Shown: positions 52,442-60,855, numbered from the stretch's first letter. The stretch: 64,000 bases of DNA from Alphaproteobacteria bacterium (GCA_017983635.1 JAGOBA010000002.1:539418-603417), one strand, 5' to 3'. Translations and numbers: made by a program. The notes: generated by a model not told the origin, from the sequence alone.

Positions 52442-52464
52442 AGGTGCCAAACCGGTTGGCACCT
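52442..52464. repeat. Hairpin upstream of the rhomboid gene
   Basis: AGGTGCCAA (52442-52450) and TTGGCACCT (52456-52464) form a perfect 9-bp stem with loop ACCGG. There is no T tract on either side, so it may be a terminator for the upstream YbjN gene only weakly, or a 5'-UTR structure of the rhomboid mRNA. Confidence 0.5.
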
Positions 52465-52524
52465 TAGCCGACCTTGCGGCGTCGCGCGATGGCCCCCGAA
52501 ACGCCTGACTTCCAAGGGGGCTTG

Positions 52525-53034
52525 CTAGACCTTAAGCAGCGCCCGCACGTCGTCCAGCACGCGCAGCCAGTTGTCGACGTGCCGCTTCATGTTCGCCGTC
52601 GAGACCCCGTCCTTGATGTTGATCGAGTAGTCGAACATGAACATCTTGCCGTCCTTGCTCAGGTAAGCCCGGCCGAAGACGAATTTTTGATTGTATGAGT
52701 TTGCGGAATCGACACCCGCGTTCTTCGTTAGCTCCCACTGCGCCAAGAATTGCAGATTGCTGCAGCGCCGCCCCTCAGCCCCGTCGCCCGCGCAGTCATA
52801 CATATTGACGTAGAAATCCGTGCCTTTCGCCGTACGCGCCGAGAGCCACGGATCGGAATCCTTCGTCGTGGCGTCTTTCACGGTGAGCCCATAGGACGAC
52901 AGGAGAGCGATCAACTCGATTCGCGTCACGCCTCGATCAAGCAAGGCCGGCGCAACGGTGGGAGCGGTCGGTGCAGCCGCCTGCGTGATGGTCGCTGACA
53001 TCAAAAGCAGAGCGGCGCTGAGAAGCATGCGCAT
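52525..53034 (-). CDS. YbjN-domain secreted protein
   Basis: The 169-residue product has a signal peptide (MRMLLSAALLLMSATITQA) and a YbjN-like domain: ELIALLSSYGLTVKDATTKDSDPWLSAR, YVNMYDC, CSNLQFLAQWELTK, then FVFGRAYLSKDGKMFMFDYSINIKDG. Two cysteines, in YDCAGD and RRCSNL, could form a disulfide. YbjN-type proteins are widespread in alphaproteobacteria and their function is not settled. It lies between the rhomboid gene and the PduO gene on the same strand with gaps of 76-101 bases. Confidence 0.75.
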   Translation of the reverse strand: MRMLLSAALLLMSATITQAAAPTAPTVAPALLDRGVTRIELIALLSSYGLTVKDATTKDSDPWLSARTAKGTDFYVNMYDCAGDGAEGRRCSNLQFLAQWELTKNAGVDSANSYNQKFVFGRAYLSKDGKMFMFDYSINIKDGVSTANMKRHVDNWLRVLDDVRALLKV

Positions 53035-53110
53035 CGTTCATCTCCCACAAAGGGTATCTTGAGGTCCGGGAAAATAGCGCCCCGAAGGCCGGTTTCAACT
53101 GACGTAAAGC

Positions 53111-53677
53111 TTAGGACCTGTTGGCACCGGGTACCCACAGGACGTCACCGCGGCTCAAATTCGCGAAACGAGCTGCGACAAAAAGGAAGTCGGACAACCG
53201 GTTCGCATATTTCACCGCCGCCGCACTGACCGGCTCGCTCTCACCAAGCTTCACGATCAAGCGCTCCGCCCGCCGACACACCGTGCGCGCCACGTGCAGA
53301 TGCGCCGCCGCCGCCGTCCCGCCCGGCAACACGAAGGATTTCAGCGGTTGAAGCTTCTCGTTCATCGCATCGATCTCGTTCTCAAGCCGGTCAACCTGCG
53401 CATCGCTGATCCGCAGAGCCTTCGCCGCGATCTCGCTCCCATCCTCCGGGATGCAAAGATCGGCGCCCAAATCGAACAGGTCGTTCTGCACCCGCGCGAG
53501 CATTCGATCGAGTTCGCCCTCGGCCGAGAGCCGTGCAACGCCGACGCACGCGTTCGTCTCATCGACGGTGCCATAGGCCTCAATCCGCGGATCGTATTTC
53601 TGCACGCGCTTGCCCGTGCCGAGCGCGGTATCGCCTTTGTCGCCGGTGCGCGTATAGATGCGGTTCAAAACAACCAA
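53111..53677 (-). CDS. PduO-type cob(I)alamin adenosyltransferase
   Basis: The 188-residue enzyme starts with the ATP-binding motif YTRTGDKGDTALGTG, followed by VDETNACVGVARL, and ends with FVLPGGTAAAAHLHVARTVCRRAERLIV, including the active-site R-x-x-C-R-R-A-E, typical of PduO/MMAB. It attaches the adenosyl group to cobalamin. The start codon is TTG at 53677. Its product is needed for the class II ribonucleotide reductase at 22.8 kb and for methylmalonyl/ethylmalonyl-CoA mutases of the pathway genes in this region (MeaD role in Methylobacterium). It is cotranscribed with the HIG1 gene, 12 bases apart. Confidence 0.92.
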   Translation of the reverse strand: MVVLNRIYTRTGDKGDTALGTGKRVQKYDPRIEAYGTVDETNACVGVARLSAEGELDRMLARVQNDLFDLGADLCIPEDGSEIAAKALRISDAQVDRLENEIDAMNEKLQPLKSFVLPGGTAAAAHLHVARTVCRRAERLIVKLGESEPVSAAAVKYANRLSDFLFVAARFANLSRGDVLWVPGANRS

Positions 53678-53689
53678 GGCCTCTCTCCG

Positions 53690-53899
53690 CTAGTTGGCGC
53701 CCGGGCCGCGGCCCCAGAAATAGAGCACCGCCATGATAATCACGATCGCCACGAACTGCGCCACAATCCGCAGCCTCATGATCTTGTTCGAATAGCTGCG
53801 CGCAAAGTCGCCGCCGCGATAGAGGCTGTAGAGCCCCACGATCAAGACGACTGCGACCACGCCCACGGCGACCGTCACCAGGATTTGACCCATAAGCAT
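53690..53899 (-). CDS. HIG1-domain twin-transmembrane protein
   Basis: The 69-residue protein has two transmembrane helices (about residues 6-24 and 46-64) linked by YRGGDFARSYSNKIMRLRIVAQ, the HIG1 signature with the S-N-K-x-M-R-x-R motif. HIG1 relatives in mitochondria stabilise cytochrome oxidase and supercomplexes; bacterial versions are common in alphaproteobacteria. It lies next to the PduO gene, the usual synteny. The alternative start is ATG at 53893. Confidence 0.88.
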   Translation of the reverse strand: MLMGQILVTVAVGVVAVVLIVGLYSLYRGGDFARSYSNKIMRLRIVAQFVAIVIIMAVLYFWGRGPGAN

Positions 53900-53929
53900 G
53901 GCGATCGATAACCCGGACTTGAAGCCGCT

Positions 53930-54490
53930 TCAATCGACCTTGATGCCGCGCGCAGCCAGTTTTCTTTCAAAGACCTTCATATCCTTGGCCAGCAACGGCA
54001 GAATGTCCGCCCGCATGCGCTTCACGTCCTTGCGCAAATCCTCCGCCGCCGGCCGGGAAGCGCCCGAACCGCTGACCATGTCGCGCACACGCAACTGGGT
54101 TATCCGATAGAAGCGCCGCACCTCGGTCAGAATCTTAGGATTAAGCTCCAGCGTACTGTCGTTCACCTTCATCGCTTCCCAGACGTAAGTCTGCAGCGGA
54201 TAGTCCTCGGGCTTCTCCTCGAAGCGCCACGCATCGCCTTCCAGAAAGTACCCCGTCCACTTCTCCGCCTCGGCGAGATTGTCGCTGAGCTCATCGCTGA
54301 GCGCGCGGCGCATGTAGAAGCCTTGCTTGTCGCTACGCAGATTTTCGAAGGACACCGCGGCGTCGTAACCGGCGCTCGCCGCCAGATAAACGCCCAGCAC
54401 CGTCGACGCCAGAATGATCGCGTGGGAAACCCAGAACTCCAGATTGTCCTTCTCGCGCACGCGGAGCAGGTTCAAGAATCCGGAAGCCAT
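53930..54490 (-). CDS. Hypothetical membrane-anchored protein
   Basis: Start at 54490 (MASGFLNLLRVREKDNLEF); the longer frame is arginine-rich and spurious. The 186-residue protein has one hydrophobic segment at about residues 22-42 (WVSHAIILASTVLGVYLAASAG) and a helical C-terminal domain with many charged residues (LSDELSDNLAEAEKWTGYFLEGDAWRFEEKPEDY in parts). It resembles no family I know. It lies between the ElyC-like gene (13 bases upstream) and the HIG1 gene and may be cotranscribed with them. Confidence 0.6.
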   Translation of the reverse strand: MASGFLNLLRVREKDNLEFWVSHAIILASTVLGVYLAASAGYDAAVSFENLRSDKQGFYMRRALSDELSDNLAEAEKWTGYFLEGDAWRFEEKPEDYPLQTYVWEAMKVNDSTLELNPKILTEVRRFYRITQLRVRDMVSGSGASRPAAEDLRKDVKRMRADILPLLAKDMKVFERKLAARGIKVD

Positions 54491-54503
54491 GGGGGACCTC
54501 GAC

Positions 54504-55298
54504 TCAAGGAGCGGGAAACACGCTATCGCTTTTGCCGGAGAGCGCATACGAGAGCAAGCCGATCCACTCCTTCGCCGCAATGTCTGTGCGCCGAAGTCCC
54601 TCGCCGACAAATCCAAACGGTCGTAGCAGTGACACGTTACCCGCAGTGCGATAGTCGACGGGGTAGGGGACGACCGCGAACCCGACCTTCGCGAACACGC
54701 CCATCGTGCGCGGCATATGGAACGCCGACGTAACGACGAGCCAGCGCTCGGCGTCTTTCGGCGCCGCCAACATCTTCGAGTAGAGCGCGTTCTCATAAGT
54801 GTTCAGCGACTTACGCTCGAACTCGATCCGCGACCGTGCGACGCCCAGGCTCGCAACCGTGTTCTCGACCAGCGTCGCCTCCGGCGTCGTATCCGGCGTG
54901 AACTCGCTGCCGCCGCCCGCGTAAATGATCCGCGCTTGAGGGTAACGACGCGCCAGATCGCCGAGCGCGAACAGCCGCTCGCCCGTCTCGTTCAGCGCCA
55001 TCTGCCCGTGCACGTTCGTGGCCTCGGTATCGAACGTTCCACCGAGGACGATCACACCTGCGACCGGCGTCCCTTCGTCGACAAAAGCCGGAAATCGCTC
55101 CTCCAGCGGCAAGATTAGCGCATTGCCGAGCGGCGACAGACCAGCGATGAGAAGGCCCACACCACCCACTACCGCCATCCGCTGTCCCAACACGACGCGC
55201 CGCGTCCGCATAAGAAACAACCCCAGCAGCACCAACGTCACGAGCGAATTAGACGGTGTCAGAAAGAACCAAACGACTTTGGAGACGTAGTAGAACAT
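54504..55298 (-). CDS. ElyC/SanA/YdcF-family protein (second copy)
   Basis: Start at 55298 (MFYYVSKVVWFFLTPSN). The 264-residue protein has two N-terminal transmembrane helices (about 5-30 and 39-58), which is the ElyC layout, followed by the DUF218 domain: VAGVIVLGGTFDTEATNVHGQ, RIIYAGGGSEFTPD, SLNTYENALYSKMLA and WLVVTSAFHMPRTMGVF. ElyC influences envelope biogenesis in E. coli. It differs from the shorter copy at 26.1 kb, which has one helix. It is divergent from the higBA-type module. Confidence 0.85.
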   Translation of the reverse strand: MFYYVSKVVWFFLTPSNSLVTLVLLGLFLMRTRRVVLGQRMAVVGGVGLLIAGLSPLGNALILPLEERFPAFVDEGTPVAGVIVLGGTFDTEATNVHGQMALNETGERLFALGDLARRYPQARIIYAGGGSEFTPDTTPEATLVENTVASLGVARSRIEFERKSLNTYENALYSKMLAAPKDAERWLVVTSAFHMPRTMGVFAKVGFAVVPYPVDYRTAGNVSLLRPFGFVGEGLRRTDIAAKEWIGLLSYALSGKSDSVFPAP

Positions 55299-55371
55299 GA
55301 GATGCCCCGCAGCTTGGCAGAGACTTGCGACCGACGATGAGAGGCGCAAGCGATGGTCGTCACATGTTCAC

Positions 55372-55398
55372 TTGACAGCATATCCCAATTATGGGATA
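55372..55398 (+). promoter_or_regulatory. Promoter and palindromic operator of the higBA-type module
   Basis: TTGACA (55372-55377) is a consensus -35 hexamer. TATCCCA (55381-55387) and TGGGATA (55392-55398) form a perfect inverted repeat with spacer ATTA and overlap the expected -10 area, 7 bases upstream of the toxin start. The sequence ATATCCCAATT here is identical to that in the vapBC operator. Confidence 0.6.
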
Positions 55399-55405
55399 GA
55401 CGGTC

Positions 55406-55789
55406 ATGGCGCGCCAATCTGTCCCGGGCGAGCGACCGCTCGTGTGGGTCGGTTCCTCGAAGGCCGATCTTCTGAGCTTTCCCAGTCCGGTCGTTACCGA
55501 GTTCGGCAACGCGTTGGGCGTCGCTCAGTTCGGCGGCACGCATACGTCCGCAAAGCCCTGGAAGGGTGAAGGCGCAGGCGTCTTCGAGATTGTGGAGAAT
55601 TTTGATGGGAACGCGTACCGGGCCATCTACACCGTTCGATTCAAGAAGGTCGTCTATGTCCTCCACGCATTTCAGAAGAAGTCGCACCAGGGCATCAAAA
55701 CGCCGCTTGCCGACGTCAACTTAGTGAAGCAGAGAGCCAAAGTGGCGAAACAGGACTATGAGGTGACCTATGGCAAAAGCGAAGAATAA
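55406..55789 (+). CDS. higB: HigB/RelE-type toxin
   Basis: The 127-residue protein has the HigB (Gp49-like, DUF891) pattern: LVWVGSSKADLLSFP, FGNALGVAQFGG, the KPWKGEGAGVFEIVENFDGNAYRAIYTVRFKKVVYVLHAFQKKSHQG core with conserved K/R residues, and a C-terminal helix. Such toxins cleave mRNA at the ribosome. It precedes an Xre antitoxin with which it overlaps by 20 bases, the toxin-first order of HigBA systems. The module is inserted between two minus-strand genes, so it is likely an acquisition. Confidence 0.85.
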   Translation: MARQSVPGERPLVWVGSSKADLLSFPSPVVTEFGNALGVAQFGGTHTSAKPWKGEGAGVFEIVENFDGNAYRAIYTVRFKKVVYVLHAFQKKSHQGIKTPLADVNLVKQRAKVAKQDYEVTYGKSEE

Positions 55790-56111
55790 GCCGACCGAAC
55801 AGATCATTCGCGGCAGCGCCAACGTGTTCGTCGACCTGGGTTTTCCGGACGCTGAGGAGCGGCAGACCAAGCTCCGTCTTGCCTACACGCTCAACGAAGC
55901 TTTGAGGCAGCGCAAACTGACGCAAACTCAAGCCGCCGGAGTTCTAAGTCTCGGCCAGCCGAAGGTCTCGGCGCTATTGAACTACAAGCTCGACGGCTTC
56001 TCCGTAGAGCGTCTGATGACGCTGCTAACAGCGCTCGATCGAGACGTCCGGATCGTCGTGACGCCGAAGCGTACGCGCGGTCCGGCGCGCATTACCGTCG
56101 CCGCAGAATAG
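55770..56111 (+). CDS. higA: HigA/Xre-type antitoxin
   Basis: The 113-residue protein has an N-terminal segment, then a helix-turn-helix of the Xre type: LRLAYTLNEALRQRKLTQTQAAGVLSLGQPKVSALLNYKLDGFSVERLMTLLTAL (read in parts), and a basic C-terminal tail KRTRGPARITVAAE. It neutralises the HigB-type toxin and probably represses the shared promoter. The stop is 2 bases from the convergent mcd stop. The pair is complete, so the module should be active. Confidence 0.88.
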   Translation: MAKAKNKPTEQIIRGSANVFVDLGFPDAEERQTKLRLAYTLNEALRQRKLTQTQAAGVLSLGQPKVSALLNYKLDGFSVERLMTLLTALDRDVRIVVTPKRTRGPARITVAAE

Positions 56112-56113
56112 GA

Positions 56114-57757
56114 TCAGTTCGCGTCTTCCAAGAGCCGCCGCGCGATGACCTGCGCCTGGATCTCCGCCGCGCCCTCGAAGATGTTGAGAATGCGCGCGTC
56201 GCAGAGCACGCGGCTCACCGGGTATTCAAGCGCGAACCCGTTGCCGCCATGGATCTGCACGGCGTTATCCGCCGCGGCCCAGGCCACGCGCGCCGCCAAG
56301 AGCTTCGCCATCCCCGCTTCCAGATCGCAGCGTCGCCCAGCATCCTTCTCGCGTGCCGCAAAGTAAGTCAGCTGGCGCGCAATCATGATCTCGACCGCCA
56401 TCGATACGATCTTGTTGGCCACGCGCGGGAAGCCGAAGATCGCTTTGCCGAACTGCTGCCGCTCCAACCCATAGCGCAGGCCGAGATCCATCGCCGATTG
56501 CGCCACGCCGATCGCGCGCGCCGCCGTCTGAATGCGCGCCGACTCGAACGTCACCATCAACTGTTTGAAGCCCTGACCCTCGTCGCCGCCGAGCAAATTC
56601 GCGTGCGGCACCTCGAACCCGTCGAAGCCAATCTCGTATTCCTTCATGCCGCGATAACCTAGCACTTCGATCTCGCCGCCTGTCATGCCCTTCGCGGGGA
56701 ACGGCTTGCCGTCGTTGCCCCGTGGCTTCGGCGCCAAGAACATCGAAAGCCCCTTGTACCCCGGCGCATTCGGGTTGGTCCGCACCAAGAGCGTCATCAG
56801 GTCCGCGCGCGCCGCGTGCGTGATCCAGGTCTTGTTGCCCGTGACCTTCCAAACGTCGCCGTCACGCACCGCGCGCGTGCGCAACGAACCGAGATCGGAA
56901 CCGGTGTTCGGCTCCGTAAACACCGCTGTCGGCAAGATCTCGCCCGACGCCAGCTTTGGCAGCCAGTGCTTCTTCTGCTCCGCTGTTCCGCCGCCCAGGA
57001 TCAGCTCAGCCGCGATCTCCGAGCGCGTGCCGAGCGAGCCGACGCCGATATAGCCGCGCGACAGTTCCTCGGAGACGACACACATTGCCGTCTTGCCCAA
57101 GCCCGAGCCGCCAAATTCTTCCGGGATCGTAAGCCCGAATACGCCAAGCGCGCTCATCTCCTCGACGATCGGTAGCGGGATGAGCTCGTCCTTCAAGTGC
57201 CACTGATGCGCATGCGGCGCGACGCGATCGACCACGAACTTGCGGAACTGATCCCGAACAAGGTCCATCTCCTCGTCGAGACCGACTTCGCCGAACGTGA
57301 CCGCCCCGGGGTTCGCCTCGATCAGATTGGCAAGTCGCGACTTCACGTCATGGTCGTATCCCTCGACCATCAAATCCGCGATCGGACCCGAAGAAAAGCG
57401 CGCGCTGTCGGCGCTCGATACGCCGAGGTCGGATAGCCGAACGATCTCGCCTTGGCTCATCGGAATGCCGCCGGCGATCTGTGCACAGTATTCGCCAAAG
57501 GCAGCCGAGAGCAGCAGCTGCTCGATCTCGCCGAACTTTTTTTGGGACGCAAGCTTCTCCGCCCAGCGCTGCATCTGCCGCAGCGCCTCGACGTAGGTCG
57601 TCAACCACGCAAAGCCGTGCGCCACGTGTTGCGCCCGATCGATCCCTCCGGCCGCCACGATAGCGCCCCGCACACCGGTTTTCGCTTTGGCTTGCAGCGT
57701 CTCGGCGCCGACGACGGCGGATCGAACAAGCGACAGCAGTGAGTTGGAATCGTACAT
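56114..57757 (-). CDS. mcd: (2S)-methylsuccinyl-CoA dehydrogenase
   Basis: The 547-residue protein is longer than ordinary acyl-CoA dehydrogenases by an N-terminal domain of about 150 residues, a hallmark of Mcd. The dehydrogenase core shows FTEPNTGSDLGSLRTRAVRDG (FAD/substrate), GYRGMKEYEIGFDGFEVP, VTFESARIQTAARAIGVAQ, QIHGGNGFALEYPVSRVLCDARI and the catalytic base region IFEGAAEIQAQV (E528). It oxidises (2S)-methylsuccinyl-CoA to mesaconyl-CoA and passes electrons to ETF. The presence of ccr 3 kb upstream on the same strand makes the ethylmalonyl-CoA pathway assignment strong. Confidence 0.88.
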   Translation of the reverse strand: MYDSNSLLSLVRSAVVGAETLQAKAKTGVRGAIVAAGGIDRAQHVAHGFAWLTTYVEALRQMQRWAEKLASQKKFGEIEQLLLSAAFGEYCAQIAGGIPMSQGEIVRLSDLGVSSADSARFSSGPIADLMVEGYDHDVKSRLANLIEANPGAVTFGEVGLDEEMDLVRDQFRKFVVDRVAPHAHQWHLKDELIPLPIVEEMSALGVFGLTIPEEFGGSGLGKTAMCVVSEELSRGYIGVGSLGTRSEIAAELILGGGTAEQKKHWLPKLASGEILPTAVFTEPNTGSDLGSLRTRAVRDGDVWKVTGNKTWITHAARADLMTLLVRTNPNAPGYKGLSMFLAPKPRGNDGKPFPAKGMTGGEIEVLGYRGMKEYEIGFDGFEVPHANLLGGDEGQGFKQLMVTFESARIQTAARAIGVAQSAMDLGLRYGLERQQFGKAIFGFPRVANKIVSMAVEIMIARQLTYFAAREKDAGRRCDLEAGMAKLLAARVAWAAADNAVQIHGGNGFALEYPVSRVLCDARILNIFEGAAEIQAQVIARRLLEDAN

Positions 57758-57826
57758 GGCAGACCTTGAGTCGGAAGATGAGCGGCTCGCAACAAAGCGG
57801 AATAGCTCCGGCCGTGCAATGGCAGT

Positions 57827-58465
57827 TCAGCCAAAAATCATCTGCCAGTTCTCGTTCACGTGCAGCCAGATCCAGGGCAAAACTTCGGTGATCACCAGGT
57901 GCAGACCCAGATAGCCGATATAGAGCGCGAAAAACGACCCCAACACGCCCAGCATGACGAGAAGGCCGTCACGCTCGATGATGGCGATGGACATGAATGC
58001 GATAGCGACGCCCGGTGGAAAATTCGTGCCCGGGCCGGGCGCGGCGATGACGATTGCCAGAATGAACACGAGCAACCCAAGCAGTCGCTCGCCGGTCCTT
58101 CCGATCAAGAACTGAAGTCGCGGCCGGCAGATCCTCTCCACCCACCGCATGGCGGGAACGGCGCGCAAGATCGTCTTCTCAAGATCGGCCTTTCCGAAAG
58201 AACGCTGCGAGATACTGCGCGGCAGCCACGCTGCGTGAAAGCCGGCCAGCATCTGCAAGCCGAACAGCATCAATGGAATTGCAAATATAGTGGCAAACCC
58301 GGGCGGCGCGATGGCGCACGCGATCCCGAAGATCAACAGCAAGAACCCAAAGCTCCGCTCGCCCAAACCCTCGATCAAATCGGCAACCTTCATCCGCTCG
58401 CCCGGAAACTCCCGCACGAGCGACAGCAGAACGTCCGACGTGGAGCGGTGGTTGGTCTCGGTCAT
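57827..58465 (-). CDS. ExoD-family exopolysaccharide synthesis protein
   Basis: The 212-residue protein matches ExoD proteins: VLLSLVREFPGERMKVADLIEGLGERSFGFLLLIFGIACAI, FATIFAIPLMLFGLQMLAG, and four or five hydrophobic segments with the ERICRPRLQFLIGRTGERLLGLLVFILAIVIAAPGPGTNFPPG loop (read in parts). ExoD was found as needed for exopolysaccharide and alkaline tolerance in Sinorhizobium; the mechanism is unknown. It lies between mcd and the GNAT gene on the same strand. Confidence 0.82.
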   Translation of the reverse strand: MTETNHRSTSDVLLSLVREFPGERMKVADLIEGLGERSFGFLLLIFGIACAIAPPGFATIFAIPLMLFGLQMLAGFHAAWLPRSISQRSFGKADLEKTILRAVPAMRWVERICRPRLQFLIGRTGERLLGLLVFILAIVIAAPGPGTNFPPGVAIAFMSIAIIERDGLLVMLGVLGSFFALYIGYLGLHLVITEVLPWIWLHVNENWQMIFG

Positions 58466-58471
58466 CAGGGG

Positions 58472-59020
58472 TCAAAAGCTCAAGCGCAACAGAGGTCGCT
58501 TCGCGTCGTCGCGCACCACCGCAAAGCCGAGGCGAAGGTACGTCGATTCCGCACCGTTCCACAACTCGCCCGCGTCGTGGGCCCCGCGTTTCGGAAACGC
58601 ATCGATCGAACGTGCGCCGCGCAACCGCAAATCGGCGACGATCCTCGTCAAAGCCTCGCGTGCAACGCCGCGTGCTCGAAATGCAGGCAGTATCAACACG
58701 CACCCGATCATCCACGCATCGTCGCTGGCAGCAACGCCAAACTGCGCGGTCAGCTTTGCAAACGCATCGCGCTTCCAAGCCTGGACCCAACCGGCGAGTT
58801 TCCCTTCGGCGTAGATCAAGTACCCATCGTGCACGCCATCGCGAAGCAAACGTTGCCGCAACGCGGCGTTCGCTTCCGCCGATCGCTCGCCCCAGCCGTC
58901 CCAGCTCGGCACCCACCACGCGACGCAGTGACACCATCCGTTCCCGGTAGCGTCGCAGTGCAGGCGCGCGAACTCGGCCTCGGTCGCCTGCGAAAGCCGC
59001 ATGACCTTGACGCCGCCCAT
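58472..59020 (-). CDS. GNAT-family N-acetyltransferase
   Basis: Start at 59020 (MGGVKVMRLSQATEAEF) or ATG at 59002. The 182-residue protein has the GNAT fold: GYLIYAEGKLAGWVQAWKRD, then MIGCVLILPAFRARGVAREALTRIVADL containing the acetyl-CoA-binding R-x-x-G-V-A motif, and the terminal STYLRLGFAVVRDD. Substrate unknown. It is 5 bases after the GFA-family gene and upstream of exoD, so these genes form part of the ccr-to-mcd transcript. Confidence 0.75.
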   Translation of the reverse strand: MGGVKVMRLSQATEAEFARLHCDATGNGWCHCVAWWVPSWDGWGERSAEANAALRQRLLRDGVHDGYLIYAEGKLAGWVQAWKRDAFAKLTAQFGVAASDDAWMIGCVLILPAFRARGVAREALTRIVADLRLRGARSIDAFPKRGAHDAGELWNGAESTYLRLGFAVVRDDAKRPLLRLSF

Positions 59021-59025
59021 CGCAC

Positions 59026-59448
59026 TCACCCCGGCGGCGCCATCGACGCCAGGAACTCCGCGCCCGTCAGCTTCTTCGTTTGGTTGGAAAACGCGTAGTT
59101 GCCCGGGTTCTCGTCGATGAAGATCTCGCTGACGAACTGGAACTGCCCTGGGTCGTCGAACGCCTGCGCCGACACGACTTGATGCGATCCGTCGCGCATC
59201 CGCCAAAACAGCGTCGTACCGCAGGTCTTACAGAAACAACGCTCGCCCCAATCGGACGACGTGTAGACGCCGAGCGCCGCTTGGTTCTCGATCTTCAACG
59301 ACGTCCCGCACTCCACCGCCATGAACGTGCCGCCGGACCACTTGCGGCACATCGAGCAATGGCAAACGCCCATCGCCATCGTTTCCGGGGTGGCTTCGAA
59401 GCGAACGGCGCCGCACAAGCATCGACCCGAAAGTGTCTTTCCCGTCAT
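59026..59448 (-). CDS. GFA/CENP-V-type zinc protein
   Basis: The 140-residue protein has the glutathione-dependent formaldehyde-activating enzyme fold: GRCLCGAVRFEA (C10, C12), VCHCSMCRKWSGG (C29, C31, C34) and CFCKTCGTTLFWRM (zinc ligands), matching the GFA/CENP-V family of zinc proteins. The catalytic role is known only for some; others may bind or activate small thiol adducts. It sits between ccr and the GNAT gene on the same strand. Confidence 0.82.
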   Translation of the reverse strand: MTGKTLSGRCLCGAVRFEATPETMAMGVCHCSMCRKWSGGTFMAVECGTSLKIENQAALGVYTSSDWGERCFCKTCGTTLFWRMRDGSHQVVSAQAFDDPGQFQFVSEIFIDENPGNYAFSNQTKKLTGAEFLASMAPPG

Positions 59449-59519
59449 GGCGTTCTCCCAGGCTCTATGGACCTACCCGAGAGAAAGTAGTGGGTGGACC
59501 CAAAGGTCTCAATGCCCGC

Positions 59520-60806
59520 TTAGCGCTTTCCGGCCTCGATCGCGTCGTCCAGCGTCCGCATGCCGGTTTTCACCGCGTTGACGAGCACAGCCATATTCCC
59601 AGGCAGATGCTCGTTCTTCCACATCTTCGTATGCGCTTTCGGAATGTCGTGCCAGGAGAAGACTTCCGACATGCATGGATCGATGCGCCGCTCCAGCACG
59701 AGCCGGTTTGCTTGGGAGGCCTGCTGCAGGTTCGCAAAGTGCGACCCCTGAATGCGCTTCTGGCGCATCCACACGTACCGCGCGTCGAAGGTGATGTTGT
59801 AGCCGGTCGTACCGGCGCAGAAGACCACCATGCCGCCGCGCTTCACCACCAAGCACGAGACTGGGAACGTCGACTCGCCGGGATGCTCGAATACGAAGTC
59901 GACGTCGTTGCCCTTCCCCGTGATGTCCCAAATCGCTTTGCCGAACTTGCGCGCTTCCTTGGTCCATTCGTCATAGGCGGGCGTGCCGACCTGAGGCATC
60001 GCCCCCCAGCACTTGAAATTTTTCCGGTTGATAACGCCTTTGGCGCCCAAACTCATCACGAAGTCGCGCTTCGTATCGTCAGAGATAATGCCGATCGCAT
60101 TCGCCCCCGACACGGCACAAAGCTGCACCGCGAACGATCCCAATCCGCCCGACGCGCCCCACACGAGCACGTTGTGACCGGGCCGCAGAATATGCGGACG
60201 ATGACCGAAGAACATGCGGTAGGTCGTGGCCAAGGTCAGTGTGTAGCAAGCCGACTCTTCCCAGGTAAGATGCTTCGGCCGCTCCATCAGCTGCCGGTCC
60301 TGCACGCGGCAGAACTGTGCGAACGAACCGTCCGGCGTTTCGTAACCCCAAATACGCTGCGACGGCGAGAACATCGGATCGCCACCGTTACACTCTTCAT
60401 CGTCGCCGTCGTCTTGATTGCAATGGATGACGACTTCGTCGCCGACCTTCCATCGCTTCACCTTCGAGCCGACCGCCCACACGATGCCTGACGCATCGGA
60501 GCCGGCGACATGAAATGGATTCTTGTGCCCGTCGATCGGCGAGACCGGTGTGCCGAGGCCCGCCCAAACGCCGTTGTAGTTCACGCCCGCCGCCATCACG
60601 AGAACGAGCACGTCGTGGCTGTCGAGTTCCCATGTGGGCACGACTTCGATCTGCATCGACTTCTCGGGCTCGCCATGCCGTTCCTTGCGGATCGCCCACG
60701 CGTACATCTTCGAAGGTACGTAACCGAGCGGCGGAATCTCACCGATCTCGTAGAGGTCCTTGTAGGCGGGTTTTGCTTCTTTCACCGCCGTCGTCGCCGC
60801 TGCCAT
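59520..60806 (-). CDS. ccr: Crotonyl-CoA carboxylase/reductase
   Basis: The 428-residue protein is a medium-chain reductase with the family-specific features of Ccr: length over 420, N-terminus with LYEIGEIPPLGYVPSKMYAWAIR, the NYNGVWAGLGTPVS segment (with the conserved N), HKNPFHVAGSDASGIVW, VHCNQDDGDDEECNGGDPMFSPSQRIWGYETPDG, and NADPH motif GASGGLGSFAVQL. It reduces and carboxylates crotonyl-CoA to ethylmalonyl-CoA, the key enzyme of the ethylmalonyl-CoA pathway for growth on C1 and C2 compounds or polyhydroxybutyrate. It is first in the minus-strand gene set. Confidence 0.95.
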   Translation of the reverse strand: MAAATTAVKEAKPAYKDLYEIGEIPPLGYVPSKMYAWAIRKERHGEPEKSMQIEVVPTWELDSHDVLVLVMAAGVNYNGVWAGLGTPVSPIDGHKNPFHVAGSDASGIVWAVGSKVKRWKVGDEVVIHCNQDDGDDEECNGGDPMFSPSQRIWGYETPDGSFAQFCRVQDRQLMERPKHLTWEESACYTLTLATTYRMFFGHRPHILRPGHNVLVWGASGGLGSFAVQLCAVSGANAIGIISDDTKRDFVMSLGAKGVINRKNFKCWGAMPQVGTPAYDEWTKEARKFGKAIWDITGKGNDVDFVFEHPGESTFPVSCLVVKRGGMVVFCAGTTGYNITFDARYVWMRQKRIQGSHFANLQQASQANRLVLERRIDPCMSEVFSWHDIPKAHTKMWKNEHLPGNMAVLVNAVKTGMRTLDDAIEAGKR

Positions 60807-60855
60807 GGGTTGCCCTTTTGCACGCTACGGAAGGGGGCCCGAATAACACCCCCGT

